A stretch of 64,000 nucleotides of DNA from Archivesica marissinica (lineage: Eukaryota; Mollusca; Bivalvia; Venerida; Vesicomyidae): NCBI GenBank assembly GCA_014843695.1, contig CM026401.1:48868405-48932404 (forward strand). The letters are read 5' to 3'. Made by a program: the position numbers and the translations under genes. A model generated the notes under the pieces. That model was not told the DNA's origin, ran no database searches, and saw nothing but the letters and a program-made list of their open reading frames with translations. Each line of letters begins with the position of its first letter. Position 1 is the stretch's first letter. Below are positions 21,402 to 32,100 of this stretch, in pieces.

Positions 21402-22960
21402 TTCTTCTTCTTCTTTGTTTAAACAACACTCCTTCACTTATGAAGATTAGGTGCTGGCGCCGTAATAAAAAGTGTTAGTTAAGTGCTTGATCAGAAAGTG
21501 CTCATTAGAAAGGATACAGTGAATAGACATATTTTTAGATATATTTTTAAGTGTTTTTTATAAAACTATGTACATAATTGTGGCAATGTATGCAAAATAT
21601 ATTGGGGTGAGGACAGACACAGGGAGCAGGGCCTTGAAGGCGTCCACTGTGTCTGCGGCATGTATGGTGGGCGGTAGCATTTTCCACTAAGTGACGGCTC
21701 TAGGATAGAAAGAGTATTTGTACGAGTCTTTAGCTGCGTGAATATGTGTGTAGGTGTTACTGTGCCTGGTTCTGGGGTCTGAAGGAATAATTAGATTACA
21801 GGGTGGTTGAATGGCAACTACATGGTGTATGATCTTATAAAACATGATGAGTCTGGTACGCATTCTTCGAATTTCCAAGGTGAGCCAGTTGAGGGTAGTG
21901 AGCACGTCAGTTACAGAACTTGTATTGTGGTAGCGGTTGGATGTATAGCCGGCTGCACGGCGTTGTACTTTTTCAATTTGACTAATTTGGCTTTTGGTTT
22001 GTGGGTCCCAAACAGAAGAGGAGTATTCTAGTTTGGGTCTGACGAGGGCTTTATAAGCATGGTCTTTTACTTTGGTAGAGTTGATTTTTAAATTTCTGCG
22101 GAGGAATCTGACTGACTGATTAGCTTTGCTTGTTATAGAGTTTATATGCTTATCCCATTTTAAGTTATTCTGATAAGTGAGGCCTACATATTTTGCATGT
22201 TCGACAATTTCAAGGGGGTGGTTGTGAAGTTTGTATGTAAATTTAACTTGGTTTCTTTTTTGTGTGACATTTAGAACATTACATTTATCAGGGTGAAAAT
22301 TCATGAGCCAATCCTGCTCCCATCTACCAGCAGCTTCTAGGTCAGATTGTAAGAGTTTTGCATCAGAAGTGTTGTTAATTTCTTTATATATAATGCTGTC
22401 ATCTGCGAATAGTCTAAGGGTACTGTGATTGAGGTATTCAGGGAAGTCATTTATATAGATAAGAAAGAGGATAGGCCCCATGACAGTGCCCTGGGGTACT
22501 CCGGATGTGACTGGTACAGTGTCTGATGTTTCCCCTTCCAGGACAACTGTCTGGGTCCTATCTCTCAAGAAGTCAGATATCCAATGAAGAGCATTACAAT
22601 TGATACCGTAGAATTGTAGTTTGTAGAGGAGGTGACGGTGAGAAACTTTGTCAAATGCTTTCGCAAAATCCATAATGATGACGTCGGTTTGAATATGTTT
22701 GTTGTTAGATTCCGTTAGGTTTTGGAGAAATGAAATTAGCTGTGATTCGCAGGAACGGGAAGATCGAAAGCCATGTTGTAGATCATAGAGGATATTATTG
22801 TTTTCTAGGTGTGACATTACATTACTTGAGATAATATGTTCGAGGAGCTTGCAACAAATACATGTGAGTGAAATTGGTCTGTAATTGATCGCATCATGTC
22901 GCCAACATCTATGCGGGTGCGATTTTAAAGAAACTAATAGAAAAGAAAACTATCTACATC
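21402..22960 (-). mobile_element. 5'-truncated non-LTR retrotransposon (LINE)
   Basis: Minus-strand LINE remnant. The reverse transcriptase frame begins at the truncation near 22930 and is followed by about 200 bp of 3' UTR and a (GAA)n-type tail at 21402-21416, typical of Jockey/CR1/RTE-related elements. No endonuclease domain remains, as expected after 5' truncation. Confidence 0.88.
21687..22925 (-). pseudogene. LINE reverse transcriptase, premature stop
   Basis: About 410 codons open from the truncated 5' end; the internal ATG at 22817 is not the original start. Reverse transcriptase blocks in order: NYRPISLT, then LQHGFRSSRSCESQL, then DFAKAFDKVSHRHLLYKL, then SGVPQGTVMGPILFLIYIND, then LRLFADDS (the catalytic FADD box), then WLMNFHPDKCNVL and VGLTYQNNLKWD. 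The frame ends FYPRAVT then TAG at 21687-21689. The same frame stays open another 40 codons (with LPPTIHAADTVDAFKALLP), so the TAG is a premature stop at the usual ..RTxxxWN..LP tail. Confidence 0.92.
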
Positions 22961-23117
22961 ATTCTTCAGGTTACCTTAATCTGCCAAGCTTGACTATAAT
23001 TTAGAGGTGCGCTCAAGAAAATTACAGCATAATTTACAGATCGAGTGTGACCGACTAATTTGCAGATGTCAGTGATAGATCATTTGGACAGATATGGACT
23101 TTGGAACTGATGTTTGT

Positions 23118-23400
23118 GTTTTTACGTTTATTTATCGTCGCTACCGGTTGCCCATATGAGCGACGCCTCATGAAGAGATTAGTTATTTTAGTTTTTGGAG
23201 GATAGTGCATGATACAGACAGAGACCCATTCCAGAATCTCCTCTGGTTCTTTTACGTGCACGGTGTAAAGCACCGACACAAGACTTCGGTTTAACGTCCC
23301 ATCTGAAAGACTGTTAATTTTATTAGGGTCAGACGGGGGATCGAACCTGCGATCCCTGGATTACCAGTCCAGCGTGTTACCACTGGACTACATATCCATC
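23118..23400 (-). mobile_element. SINE-D, full length
   Basis: Minus-oriented copy with the tRNA-like head at 23335-23400 ('gggggatcgaacctgcgatc', 'ccagtccagcgtgtt') and the 'cgtcgctaccggttgcccat' end at 23135. Confidence 0.9.
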
Positions 23401-23477
23401 TGATGTTTTGTGTAGGAGGTCGTTTATATAGGCTACGAATAGCAGGAGACCAAGTACGGATCCCTGTGTGACTCCAG

Positions 23478-23527
23478 AAGACACATACATGTCCCCGCAA
23501 GAGGCTTGACATTAATGGAACACACAT
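23478..23527 (+). mobile_element. SINE-A 3'-end fragment
   Basis: Contains 'acatgtccccgcaagaggct' and 'gacattaatggaaca', the SINE-A tail region without head. Confidence 0.7.
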
Positions 23528-23947
23528 ATTCTTACAATGTTCAATTGCTTTGGAACAAAGTCACTGATATAGTTCTACTAAGTGTAGCCAGGATGTTCAG
23601 CATGCATAACAGTGAACATCGAAATAAATGTAATTCTGCATCCCCTGATTTGTTTAATACACATTATGAATTGTTGCGTAGATGATTGATATATAGCACT
23701 GTTGTGAGGGAAGGGGGCATCCTAAATTGAAGATCCACATGTATCGGACATTGCGGCAATATTACCAGCTATATTTTCGTTGTGGCAGCTAAACTAAATT
23801 TGTATAGACTAAAAACAAAGCTGAATTATCAACGTGTCGCAAAAACCGAGAATTAAAACGAGAGTATCTCCTCATATCAGAGTGTAAAATGAACAGATTT
23901 TACGCTGTTTGAAAGCATGAAACACAATGCAAACTAATTAATTGCTG
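23528..23947. other. Spacer, nothing recognised
   Basis: AT-rich, stops in all frames, no repeats seen. Confidence 0.5.
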
Positions 23948-24160
23948 TGTGGCGTCCGTGGTCCAGTGGTAGAGTATCGGATTTGGAATCGAACGGTCCC
24001 GGGTTAAATACTCAGCCAGGCCACGTATGTAGTGTCATTTAGCAAGGCACCTCACACACATTGCTTAGTACTGGTTAACCACTTAGCTCGGCTAAGCTTG
24101 CCCAGGAAAACATGTCTACGTCCCCGCAAGGGGTTTGACATTAATGGAACATACATACTT
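23948..24160 (+). mobile_element. SINE-A, full length
   Basis: Head 'ggcgtccgtggtccagtggt', a damaged B box ('gggttaaatactcagcc'), body 'gtgtcatttagcaaggcacc', tail 'ttaatggaacatacat'. Confidence 0.92.
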
Positions 24161-24234
24161 ATACTGTTGGGGAAGGATTGTGGTAATAAGTTATAACTCG
24201 GGTTTATCTAAGGCCATACAAATAGTCCACATTC

Positions 24235-24496
24235 AAGGATTGCACAACGGACCAGTGTACTGTGAATCCAGGAATCGCAGGTTCGATTCCCCGTCTGACA
24301 CTAATAATATTAACAGTCTTTGAGATGGGACATAAAACCGAGGTCTCGTGTCGGTGCTTTACACTGTGTGCGTAAAAGAACAAGTGGAGACTCTGGAATG
24401 GGTCTCTGTCTGTATCATTGCACTATCCTCCAAATCTCTTCATGAGGCGTCGCTCATATGGGCAACCTGTAGCGACGATACATAAACGTAAAAAAA
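24235..24496 (+). mobile_element. SINE-D copy
   Basis: Head decayed but with the B-box region 'gcaggttcgattccccgtct', SINE-D body and terminal 'gcaacctgtagcgacgat'. Confidence 0.85.
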
Positions 24497-24962
24497 GGAA
24501 TGTATACTTTGAAATTGAAGTATCTGTAGCATAATCGTTTTTCAAGTACCATTGTATTGGAAATAAAAAAACATTGCCATTCGTGAAAATTCGATATGAA
24601 TTTTTAAAACGTGAAAAGTCACCTGAGGAGACTTCATCAATGACTTACACACAATTCGAGATTCTTGTTAGGGGTCGCATGTTCGTTTTTGCGTCGTTGT
24701 GCATGGACAAGTTGCTATGCAAATTGATTACAAATGGCGGTCTCCCGATAATTTGGAGTTATTGGATTTGGTTACACGTTTTTTTAGCTTTTATTGTTGT
24801 CATCAGATTTGGTAATTCGTTAATAAATAGCAAAGAAATGACCGTAAGTATGTTTCTGTTTAGAGAACACTTCCAGTTTCGCGTACCGGAAGTGCAACAC
24901 CATGACGTTATTAATTTATGGCTTTCACCTGGTCCAGACTATTTTGTCTTTTTTGACAATAT
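24497..24962. other. Open but unrecognised frame of about 130 codons
   Basis: A plus-strand frame from 24574 is open to the SINE-B at 24963 and beyond. It contains hydrophobic stretches (WIWLHVFLAFIVVIRFG) but no known motif, splice signals or codon bias that I can judge. Its last 40 codons are SINE. I do not call it a gene. Confidence 0.35.
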
Positions 24963-25103
24963 TAGTTTATACAAATTTATTTTAGCTCGATTGCGAAACA
25001 AGTTCTTTCAACTTATATTAATCACTCTCGAGACCGCATTACTGATGGAATCCATCGCCATGAAGAAGAGACAATGTGGAATTTAAATGCCTTGCCTAAG
25101 GGT
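24963..25103 (-). mobile_element. SINE-B, head-less copy
   Basis: 3' part of SINE-B, from 'tttatacaaatttatttta' to 'aaatgccttgcctaaggg'. The tRNA-like head is absent. Confidence 0.85.
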
Positions 25104-25863
25104 ATAGTCGTTTCTTAACATACCGCTGGTCGTAACATACCGCGGCATCCACATTTTTTCAGAACGAGGTAAAATAACGCCACCTATCATTCTTTCCATT
25201 GGATCAGTATTGACCCAGAAAGGTAAGCATGTGTTGATAAACAAGAAATCATAAACTGTCAACGTAAGTGGTTCGAAAATTACTGATGCAAGATGCTTAC
25301 CTGAATATCAAGATCTATGCAAAATTACCCCACCCCTTTATCTGATAAAATGCTCCAAATGTCCATAATATATATTTATGTTCATTCCAACTTTGTAAAA
25401 TGGCGGTCTGCTAACTGGTATTTATGAATGAAGCTGTTTTGGTCACGTGTTTAGGTTACTACGTAATTCCCGTATTACCAAATATGGGCATAATTTTAAG
25501 GTCCGAGACGCGCTTTTTCTATTGAATGATTATTTTTTAAAACAGCCCCCAATTTAGTATTTTTATTAAAAACAAGTTGATGTTCATATCTATGGAACTT
25601 TCTCCTGTGATGTACATCTATTGACATATGGTGATATAGCCAGATTTCCGCATTTTAGTATTCATAAAAAGTAGGCCCATCGTGGGCCTACGGCTGTTTG
25701 TTGTTTTCTGGTGGGAGATTAAAAAGATATTCATGTTTTATTTAAAATGACAAATTTACTGCTAGACTTACATATTATACAGAGTAGGGTCTCTATCAAA
25801 TACTCACATAATTGTATTATGACTATCTTTGTATAAACACCCAAATCACAATGCATCCTACAA
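25104..25863. other. Spacer, nothing recognised
   Basis: AT-rich intergenic sequence. No gene or repeat family identified. Confidence 0.5.
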
Positions 25864-25947
25864 TTGTAACGGCTCCAGCGGGGATCAAACTCCGGACCTT
25901 TCACACCTAAAGCGAACCCGCATTCACTGCGCTATCACGACTTCCAC
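25864..25947 (-). mobile_element. SINE-B head fragment
   Basis: tRNA-like head only ('gtaacggctccagcgggg', 'actccggacctttcacacct', 'tatcacgacttcca'). The adjoining 'aatattcattccacaa' to 'aatacattcctttctatatg' segment is also found beside the head fragment at 26629, so the two are duplicates. Confidence 0.8.
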
Positions 25948-26020
25948 ATATTTGAAAATATTCATTCCACAACGTTCCTAAATATAGCACTACCATTTTA
26001 AATACATTCCTTTCTATATG

Positions 26021-26228
26021 TCCGTGGTCCAGTGGTAGAGCGTCGGATTTGGAATCGAACGGTCCCGGGTTCGATACTCGGTCAGGCCACGTATGTAGTG
26101 TCATTGAGCAAGGCACCTCACACACATTGCTTAGTACTGGTTAATCGCTTAGATCGGCTAAGCCTGCCCAGGAAAACATGTCTACGTCCCCGCTAGGGGT
26201 TTGACATTAAAGGTACATACATACATAT
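26021..26228 (+). mobile_element. SINE-A, full length, best preserved head
   Basis: Head 'tggtccagtggtagagcgtc' and B box 'gggttcgatactcgg' intact. Body and tail 'gacattaaaggtacatacat' present. Confidence 0.93.
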
Positions 26229-26628
26229 GCCCACCCATATCCCGGTGTGAAGAGTTTTCGCCCAGAACAGGTTTTCGCCTAACTGGGAATAGCAAGTCGC
26301 GAGAGATCACGCAATATTTCACGCTCCAGTTACCGGAATTATAAATAAACATACCTTAAACTGTTGCTTACATACTAATGCTCGCGCTGTAGGCAATTTC
26401 CACAGTTAGGCGAAATCATGTGACGTCATTCCGGATTACTGAGAATGAGGTACCGCTATTTTGTCAACTTTTCTCAAAAAGTAAACATTCGATTTTCTTC
26501 GAGATTTTTGTGAATGAATGGTAAAATATTGTTTATTTGGTGACAACAAATTGTTTGCTGTGTATGACAATTCTAAACCTCTAGGAGTCCATTATGTACT
26601 ACATCGTCGAAAACCAGTAACACCGGGA
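26229..26628. other. Spacer, nothing recognised
   Basis: Includes two short matches 'ttcgcctaactggg' and 'cagttaggcgaa' in inverse orientation about 145 bp apart (26272 and 26403), perhaps a small decayed MITE. Confidence 0.45.
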
Positions 26629-26708
26629 TAATTTCTCCACCGGGGCTCAAACTCCGGACCTTTCGCACCTGAAGCGAACGCGCATTCACTGCGCCATCAC
26701 GACTTCCA
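26629..26708 (-). mobile_element. SINE-B head fragment, duplicate of 25864
   Basis: Head region with 'cggggctcaaactccggacc' and 'gcgccatcacgacttcca'. The following about 80 bp match the flank of the copy at 25864-25947 almost base for base up to the SINE-A insertion there. Confidence 0.8.
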
Positions 26709-26804
26709 CATATTTGAAAATATTCGTTCCACAAAGTTCCTAAATATAGCACTACCACTTTTAAATACATTCCTTTCTATATGCCCATCCACCTATATCT
26801 ATCT

Positions 26805-26852
26805 ATGATTCTATCTTCCTTTGATGTCGAACCCCTCGCGGGGATGTAGACA
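26805..26852 (-). mobile_element. SINE-A 3'-end fragment
   Basis: 'tcgaacccctcgcggggat' followed by 'gtagacatg'. No head. Confidence 0.7.
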
Positions 26853-27042
26853 TGATATGCACAATAATGTACAGTCTGTTGAACTTGACCAGTAACTTGT
26901 AGAAGGAATTGAAGTGACCAGGCATTGAAGCTAAGTTAGTGACCCGTGTGTGGTTCGAAACCAAGACCTCCCGAACACTATTCGGACAGCTCTACCAACC
27001 GAACTAGCCAGACTGATGTTCTGCCCATGCCGAAATAAACCT

Positions 27043-27630
27043 AATTCTCCAAGTATAATGGCTTATGCTACCCCTAATTCTCCAAGTATAGTGGCTTATG
27101 CTGTCCCTAGTTCTCCAAGTATAGTGGCTTATGCTGTCCCTAATTCTCCAAGTATAGTGGCTTATGCTGTCCCTAATTCTCCAAGTATAGTGGCTTATGC
27201 TGTCCCTAATTCTCCAAGTATAGTGGCTTATGCTGCCCCTAATTCTCCAAGTATAGTGGCTTATGCTGTCCCTAATTCTCCAAGTATAGTGGCTTATGCT
27301 GTCCCTAATTCTCCAAGTATAGTGGCTTATGCTGTCCCTAATTCTCCAAGTATGGTGGCTTATGCTGTCCCTAATTCTCCAAGTATGGTGGCCTTATGCT
27401 GTCCCTAATTCTCTAAGTATAGTGGCTTATGCTGTCCCTAATTCTCCAAGTATGGTGGCTTATGCTGTCCCTAATTCTCCAAGTATAGTGGCTTATGCTG
27501 TCCCTAATTCTCCAAGTATAGTGGCTTATGCTGTCCCTAATTCTCCAAGTATAGTGGCTTATGCTGCCCCTAATTCTCCAAGTATAGTGGCTTATGCTGT
27601 CCCTAATTCTCCAAGTATAGTGGCTTATCA
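27043..27630. repeat. 33-bp minisatellite, about 18 units
   Basis: Units of 33 bp ('cctaattctccaagtatagt' then 'ggcttatgctgtc'). The in-frame translation is an 11-residue repeat (NSPSIVAYAVP). A one-base insertion near 27390 shifts the frame. There is no start context, signal or unique flank to suggest a protein. Confidence 0.95.
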
Positions 27631-27746
27631 TCTTTTCCAGGGTTACATATTCTCGAGGTTATTTGGACACGAACGTGTTCTCAGGAAACTTTACAACTGT
27701 GGTTCCATTATCAAATATTTACTTTACCGTAAACGCTATGCAGTTA

Positions 27747-27949
27747 TAGCGCGTTCGCTTCAGGTGCGAAAGAGAGTTTGAGCCCTGCTGAAGCCGTTAC
27801 GATTGTGCCCATAGGGAATGCATTTAAATTCCACGTTGCCTCTTCTCGCTCCCTCATGGCGATGAATTCCATCAGGAATGAGGTCTCGAGTGTGATTAAT
27901 ATAAATTGTAAGAACTTGTTTCGCAATCAAGCTAAAATAAATTGGTATA
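27747..27949 (+). mobile_element. SINE-B copy
   Basis: From 'gcgcgttcgcttcaggtgcg' through 'cttctcgctccctcatggcg' to 'caagctaaaataaattgg'. Only the first few bases of the head are missing. Confidence 0.88.
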
Positions 27950-28167
27950 CGCTAAAATGCTAGCATCATAAAGTCAGACAGCCAAAATGTTAATTTCAAT
28001 CTATAAATAGATGTATGTATGCTTGTTCTTCATTCAATTTGAAACATGTACTGTTTCTAAATTATTGTTATATATATTTTGCTGAATCCTTTCTTCATTA
28101 TCCCTTTTTTTGGTATTCATGAAATTAATTAAATTATTTGCACAAATCTTGTATTTAGCCATTTAAG
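27950..28167. other. AT-rich spacer
   Basis: Nothing recognised. Confidence 0.5.
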
Positions 28168-28363
28168 CAAGTTCTAACAACTTATATTAATCACTCTCTT
28201 TGGCGCGGATGAAAGCGTATATGTGGTGTTGGAGGAAACCGGAGTACCCGGAAAAAATCGATCTGGCGACCACCGTACCATCTCACATACTTCCCGGTCC
28301 GAGGATCGCACCAAGGTTGCATTGTGAGAAGCGCGCGCGCTAACCACTGCGCTAATTGGACAG
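28168..28363 (-). mobile_element. SINE-C copy
   Basis: Minus-oriented tRNA-derived SINE: tail 'caacttatattaatcactct', body 'ggcgcggatgaaagcgtata', 'accggagtacccgg', head 'gcgcgctaaccactgcgcta'. Confidence 0.9.
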
Positions 28364-28449
28364 TTACTATCTAGTATATTGGTGAGGGCCGTAACTAATG
28401 TTGTTAAAACTTGTGGTCCAACCCATTTGCATTTGCTTCAACATATATT

Positions 28450-28868
28450 GACAATCCTTGTACAAACAATGCCACAATCCTTGTACAAACAATGCCACAA
28501 TCCTTGTACAAACAATGCCACAATCCTTGTACAAACAATGCCACAATCCTTGTACAAACAATGCCACAATCCTTGTACAAACAATGCCACAATCCTTGTA
28601 CAAACAATGCCACAATCCTTGTACAAACAATGCCACAATCCTTGTACAAACAATGCCACAATCCTTGTACAAACAATGCCACAATCCTTGTACAAACAAT
28701 GCCACAAATCCTTGTACAAACAATGCCACAATCCTTGTACAAACAATGCCACAATCCTTGTACAAACAATGCCACAATCCTTGTACAAACAATGCCATAA
28801 TCCTTGTACAAACAATGCCACAATCCTTGTACAAACAATGCCACAATCCTTGTACAAACAATGCCACA
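28450..28868. repeat. 23-bp minisatellite, 18 units
   Basis: Eighteen nearly identical copies of a 23-bp unit ('aatccttgtacaaacaatgc' plus CAC), one with an extra A. All six frames are open because the period is not a multiple of three. Very low divergence suggests recent expansion or homogenisation. It ends about 150 bp before exon A of the downstream gene. Confidence 0.97.
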
Positions 28869-29021
28869 AATCGTATATTATGCTTACTTATATAATTTGT
28901 TCATTTGTCTTGTATTGTATGTTGTATATATAGAATGAATGCAATAAAATCTGATTACACTAAACATGTACTGCCTTCCAGTACTGATAATTTGACAACA
29001 TTGTTGACACTTGTTTTGCAG
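28869..29021. other. Intron sequence before exon A
   Basis: Ends in a good acceptor, 'acacttgttttgcag'. Confidence 0.7.
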
Positions 29022-29123
29022 GAGCTAGATGAAGGAGATAAATTTAAGCCGCGTAACAGGACAAAAATTGAGGAAAGAGATTTAAGAAAGCTGGCACCTC
29101 AACAGCGGAGTAGATATCTAGCG
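29022..29123 (+). CDS. Exon A of unrecognised coiled-coil protein gene
   Basis: First of six exons seen here. 34 codons, phase 0 at both ends, acceptor 'ttgttttgcag', donor GTATGT. It encodes ELDEGDKFKPRNRTKIEERD and LRKLAPQQRSRYLA: highly charged, no known domain. The gene is real by the joint test that six consecutive exons have GT/AG sites and compatible phases and give one uninterrupted C-terminal frame of about 166 residues. Upstream exons and the start codon were not found in the window. I cannot name the protein; a ciliary or cytoskeletal coiled-coil protein is only a guess. Confidence 0.85.
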
Positions 29124-29137
29124 GTATGTGAAATTGT

Positions 29138-32100
29138 GCGTATGTACTTGACATGCCAGCTATCCCACATATGTACTTGACATACCAGCTATCCCACATA
29201 TGTACTTGACATGCCATCCCACATATGTACTTGACATACCAGCTATCCCACATATGTACTTGACATGCCAGCTATCCTACATATGTACTTGACATACCAG
29301 CTATCCTACATATGTACTTGACATACCAGCTATCCCACATATGTACTTGACATACCAGCTATCCCACATATGTACTTGACATACCAGCTATCCCACATAT
29401 GTACTTGACATACCAGCTATCCCACATATGTACGTGACATGCCAGCTATCCCACATGTGTACTTGACATGCCAGCTATCCCACATATGTACTTGACATGC
29501 CTGCCAGCTATCCTACATATGTACTTGACATACCAGCTATCCCACATATGTACTTGACATACTAGCTATCTCACATATGTACTTGACATGCCAGCTATCC
29601 CACATATGCACTTGACATGCCAGCTATCCTGCATATGTACTTGACATACCAGCTATCCCACATATGTACTTGACATACCAGCTATCCCACATATGTACTT
29701 GACATGCCAGCTATCCCACATATGTACTTGACATACCAGCTATCCCACATACTGTACTTGACATACCAGCTATCCCACATATGTACTTGACATACCAGCT
29801 ATCTCACATATGTACTTGACATGTTGTACTTGACATACCAGCTATCCCACATATGTACTTGACATGCCAGCCATCCCACATATGTACTTGACATGCCAGC
29901 CATCCCACATATGTACTTGACATGCCAGCTATCCCACATGTGTACTTGACATGCCAGCTATCCCACATATGTACTTGACATGCCAGCTATCCCACATGTG
30001 TACTTGACATGCCAGCTATCCCACATATGTACTTGACATGCCAGCTATCCCACATGTGTACTTGACATGCCAGCTATCCCACATATGTACTTGACATGCC
30101 AGCTATCCCACATATGTACTTGACATGCCAGCTATCCCACATGTGTACTTGACATGCCAGCTATCCCACATATGTACTTGACATGCCTGCCAGCTATCCT
30201 ACATATGTACTTGACATACCAGCTATCCCACATATGTACTTGACATACTAGCTATCTCACATATGTACTTGACATGCCAGCTATCCCACATATGCACTCG
30301 ACATGCCAGCTATCCTGCATATGTACTTGACATACCAGCTATCCCACATATGTACTTGACATACCAGCTATCCCACATATGTACTTGACATGCCAGCTAT
30401 CCCACATATGTACTTGACATGCCAGCTGTCTCACATATGTACCTGACATACCAGCTATCCCACATATGTACTTGACATACCAGCTATCCTACATATGTAC
30501 TTGACATGCCAGCTATCCTGCATATGTACTTGACATGCCAGCTATCCCACATATGTACTTGACATACCAGCTATCCCACATATGTACTTGACATGCCAGC
30601 TATCCTGCATATGTACTTGACATACCAGCTATCCCACATATGTACTTGACATACCAGCTATCCCACATATGTACTTGACATACTGTACTTGACATGCCAG
30701 CCATCTCACATATGTACTTGACATGCCAGCCATCCCACATATGTACTTGACATACCAGCTATCCCACATATGTACTTGACATGCCAGCTATCCCACATAT
30801 GTACTTGACATGCCAGCTATCCTACATATGTACTTGACATACCAGCTATCCCACATATGTACTTGACATGCCAGCTATCCCACATATGTACTTGATATAC
30901 CAGCTATCCCACATATGTACTTGACATACCAGCTATCCCACATATGTACTTGACATGCCAGCTATCCCACATATGTACTTGACATACCAGCTATCCCACA
31001 TATGTACTTGACATGCCAGCTATCCCACCTATGCACTTGACATGCCAGCTATCCCACATATGTACTTGACATACCAGCTATCCCACATATGTACTTGACA
31101 TGCCAGCTATCCCACATATGTACTTGACATGCCAGCTATCCCACATATGTACTTGACATACCAGCTATCCCACATATGTACTTGACATGCCAGCTATCCT
31201 GCATATGTACTTGACATGCCAGCTATCCTGCATATGTACTTGACATGCCAGCTATCCCACATATGTACTTGACATGCCAGCTATCCCACATATGTACTTG
31301 ACATACCAGCTATCCCACATATGTACTTGACATGCCAGCTATCCCACATATGTACTTGACATGCCAGCTATCCTGCATATGTACTTGACATGCCAGCTAT
31401 CCTGCATATGTACTTGACATGCCAGCTATCCCACATATGTACTTGACATGCCAGCTATCCCACATATGTACTTGACATACCAGCTATCCCACATATGTAC
31501 TTGACATGCCAGCTATCCCACATATGTACTTGACATACCAGCTATCCCACATATGTACTTGACATGCCAGCTATCCCACATATGTACTTGACATGCCAGC
31601 TATCCTACATATGTACTTGACATACCAGCTATCCCACATATGTACTTGACATGCCAGCTATCCCACATATGTACTTGACATACCAGCTATCCCACATATG
31701 TACTTGACATACCAGCTATCCCACATATGTACTTGACATGCCAGCTATCCCACATATGTACTTGACATACCAGCTATCCCACATATGTACTTGACATGCC
31801 AGCTATCCCACATATGTACTTGACATGCCAGCTATCCCACATATGTACTTGACATACCAGCTATCCCACATATGTACTTGACATGCCAGCTATCCCACAT
31901 ATGTACTTGACATGCCAGCTATCCCACATATGTACTTGACATACCAGCTATCCCACATATGTACTTGACATACCAGCTATCCTGCATATGTACTTGACAT
32001 GCCAGCTATCCTGCATATGTACTTGACATGCCAGCTATCCCACATATGTACTTGACATGCCAGCTATCCCACATATGTACTTGACATGCCAGCTATCCCA

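Noticed and set aside
24574..25086. 170-codon plus-strand frame
   Set aside because: The last 40 codons are SINE-B and the rest has no motif or splice support. Left as unassigned.
26021..26095. tRNA gene (good A and B boxes)
   Set aside because: The arms do not pair properly and the sequence is the head of a repeated SINE; the same applies to all tRNA-like hits in the window.
27413..27631. Minus-strand repeat frame ISHYTWRIRDS as a protein
   Set aside because: Antisense reading of the 33-bp minisatellite.
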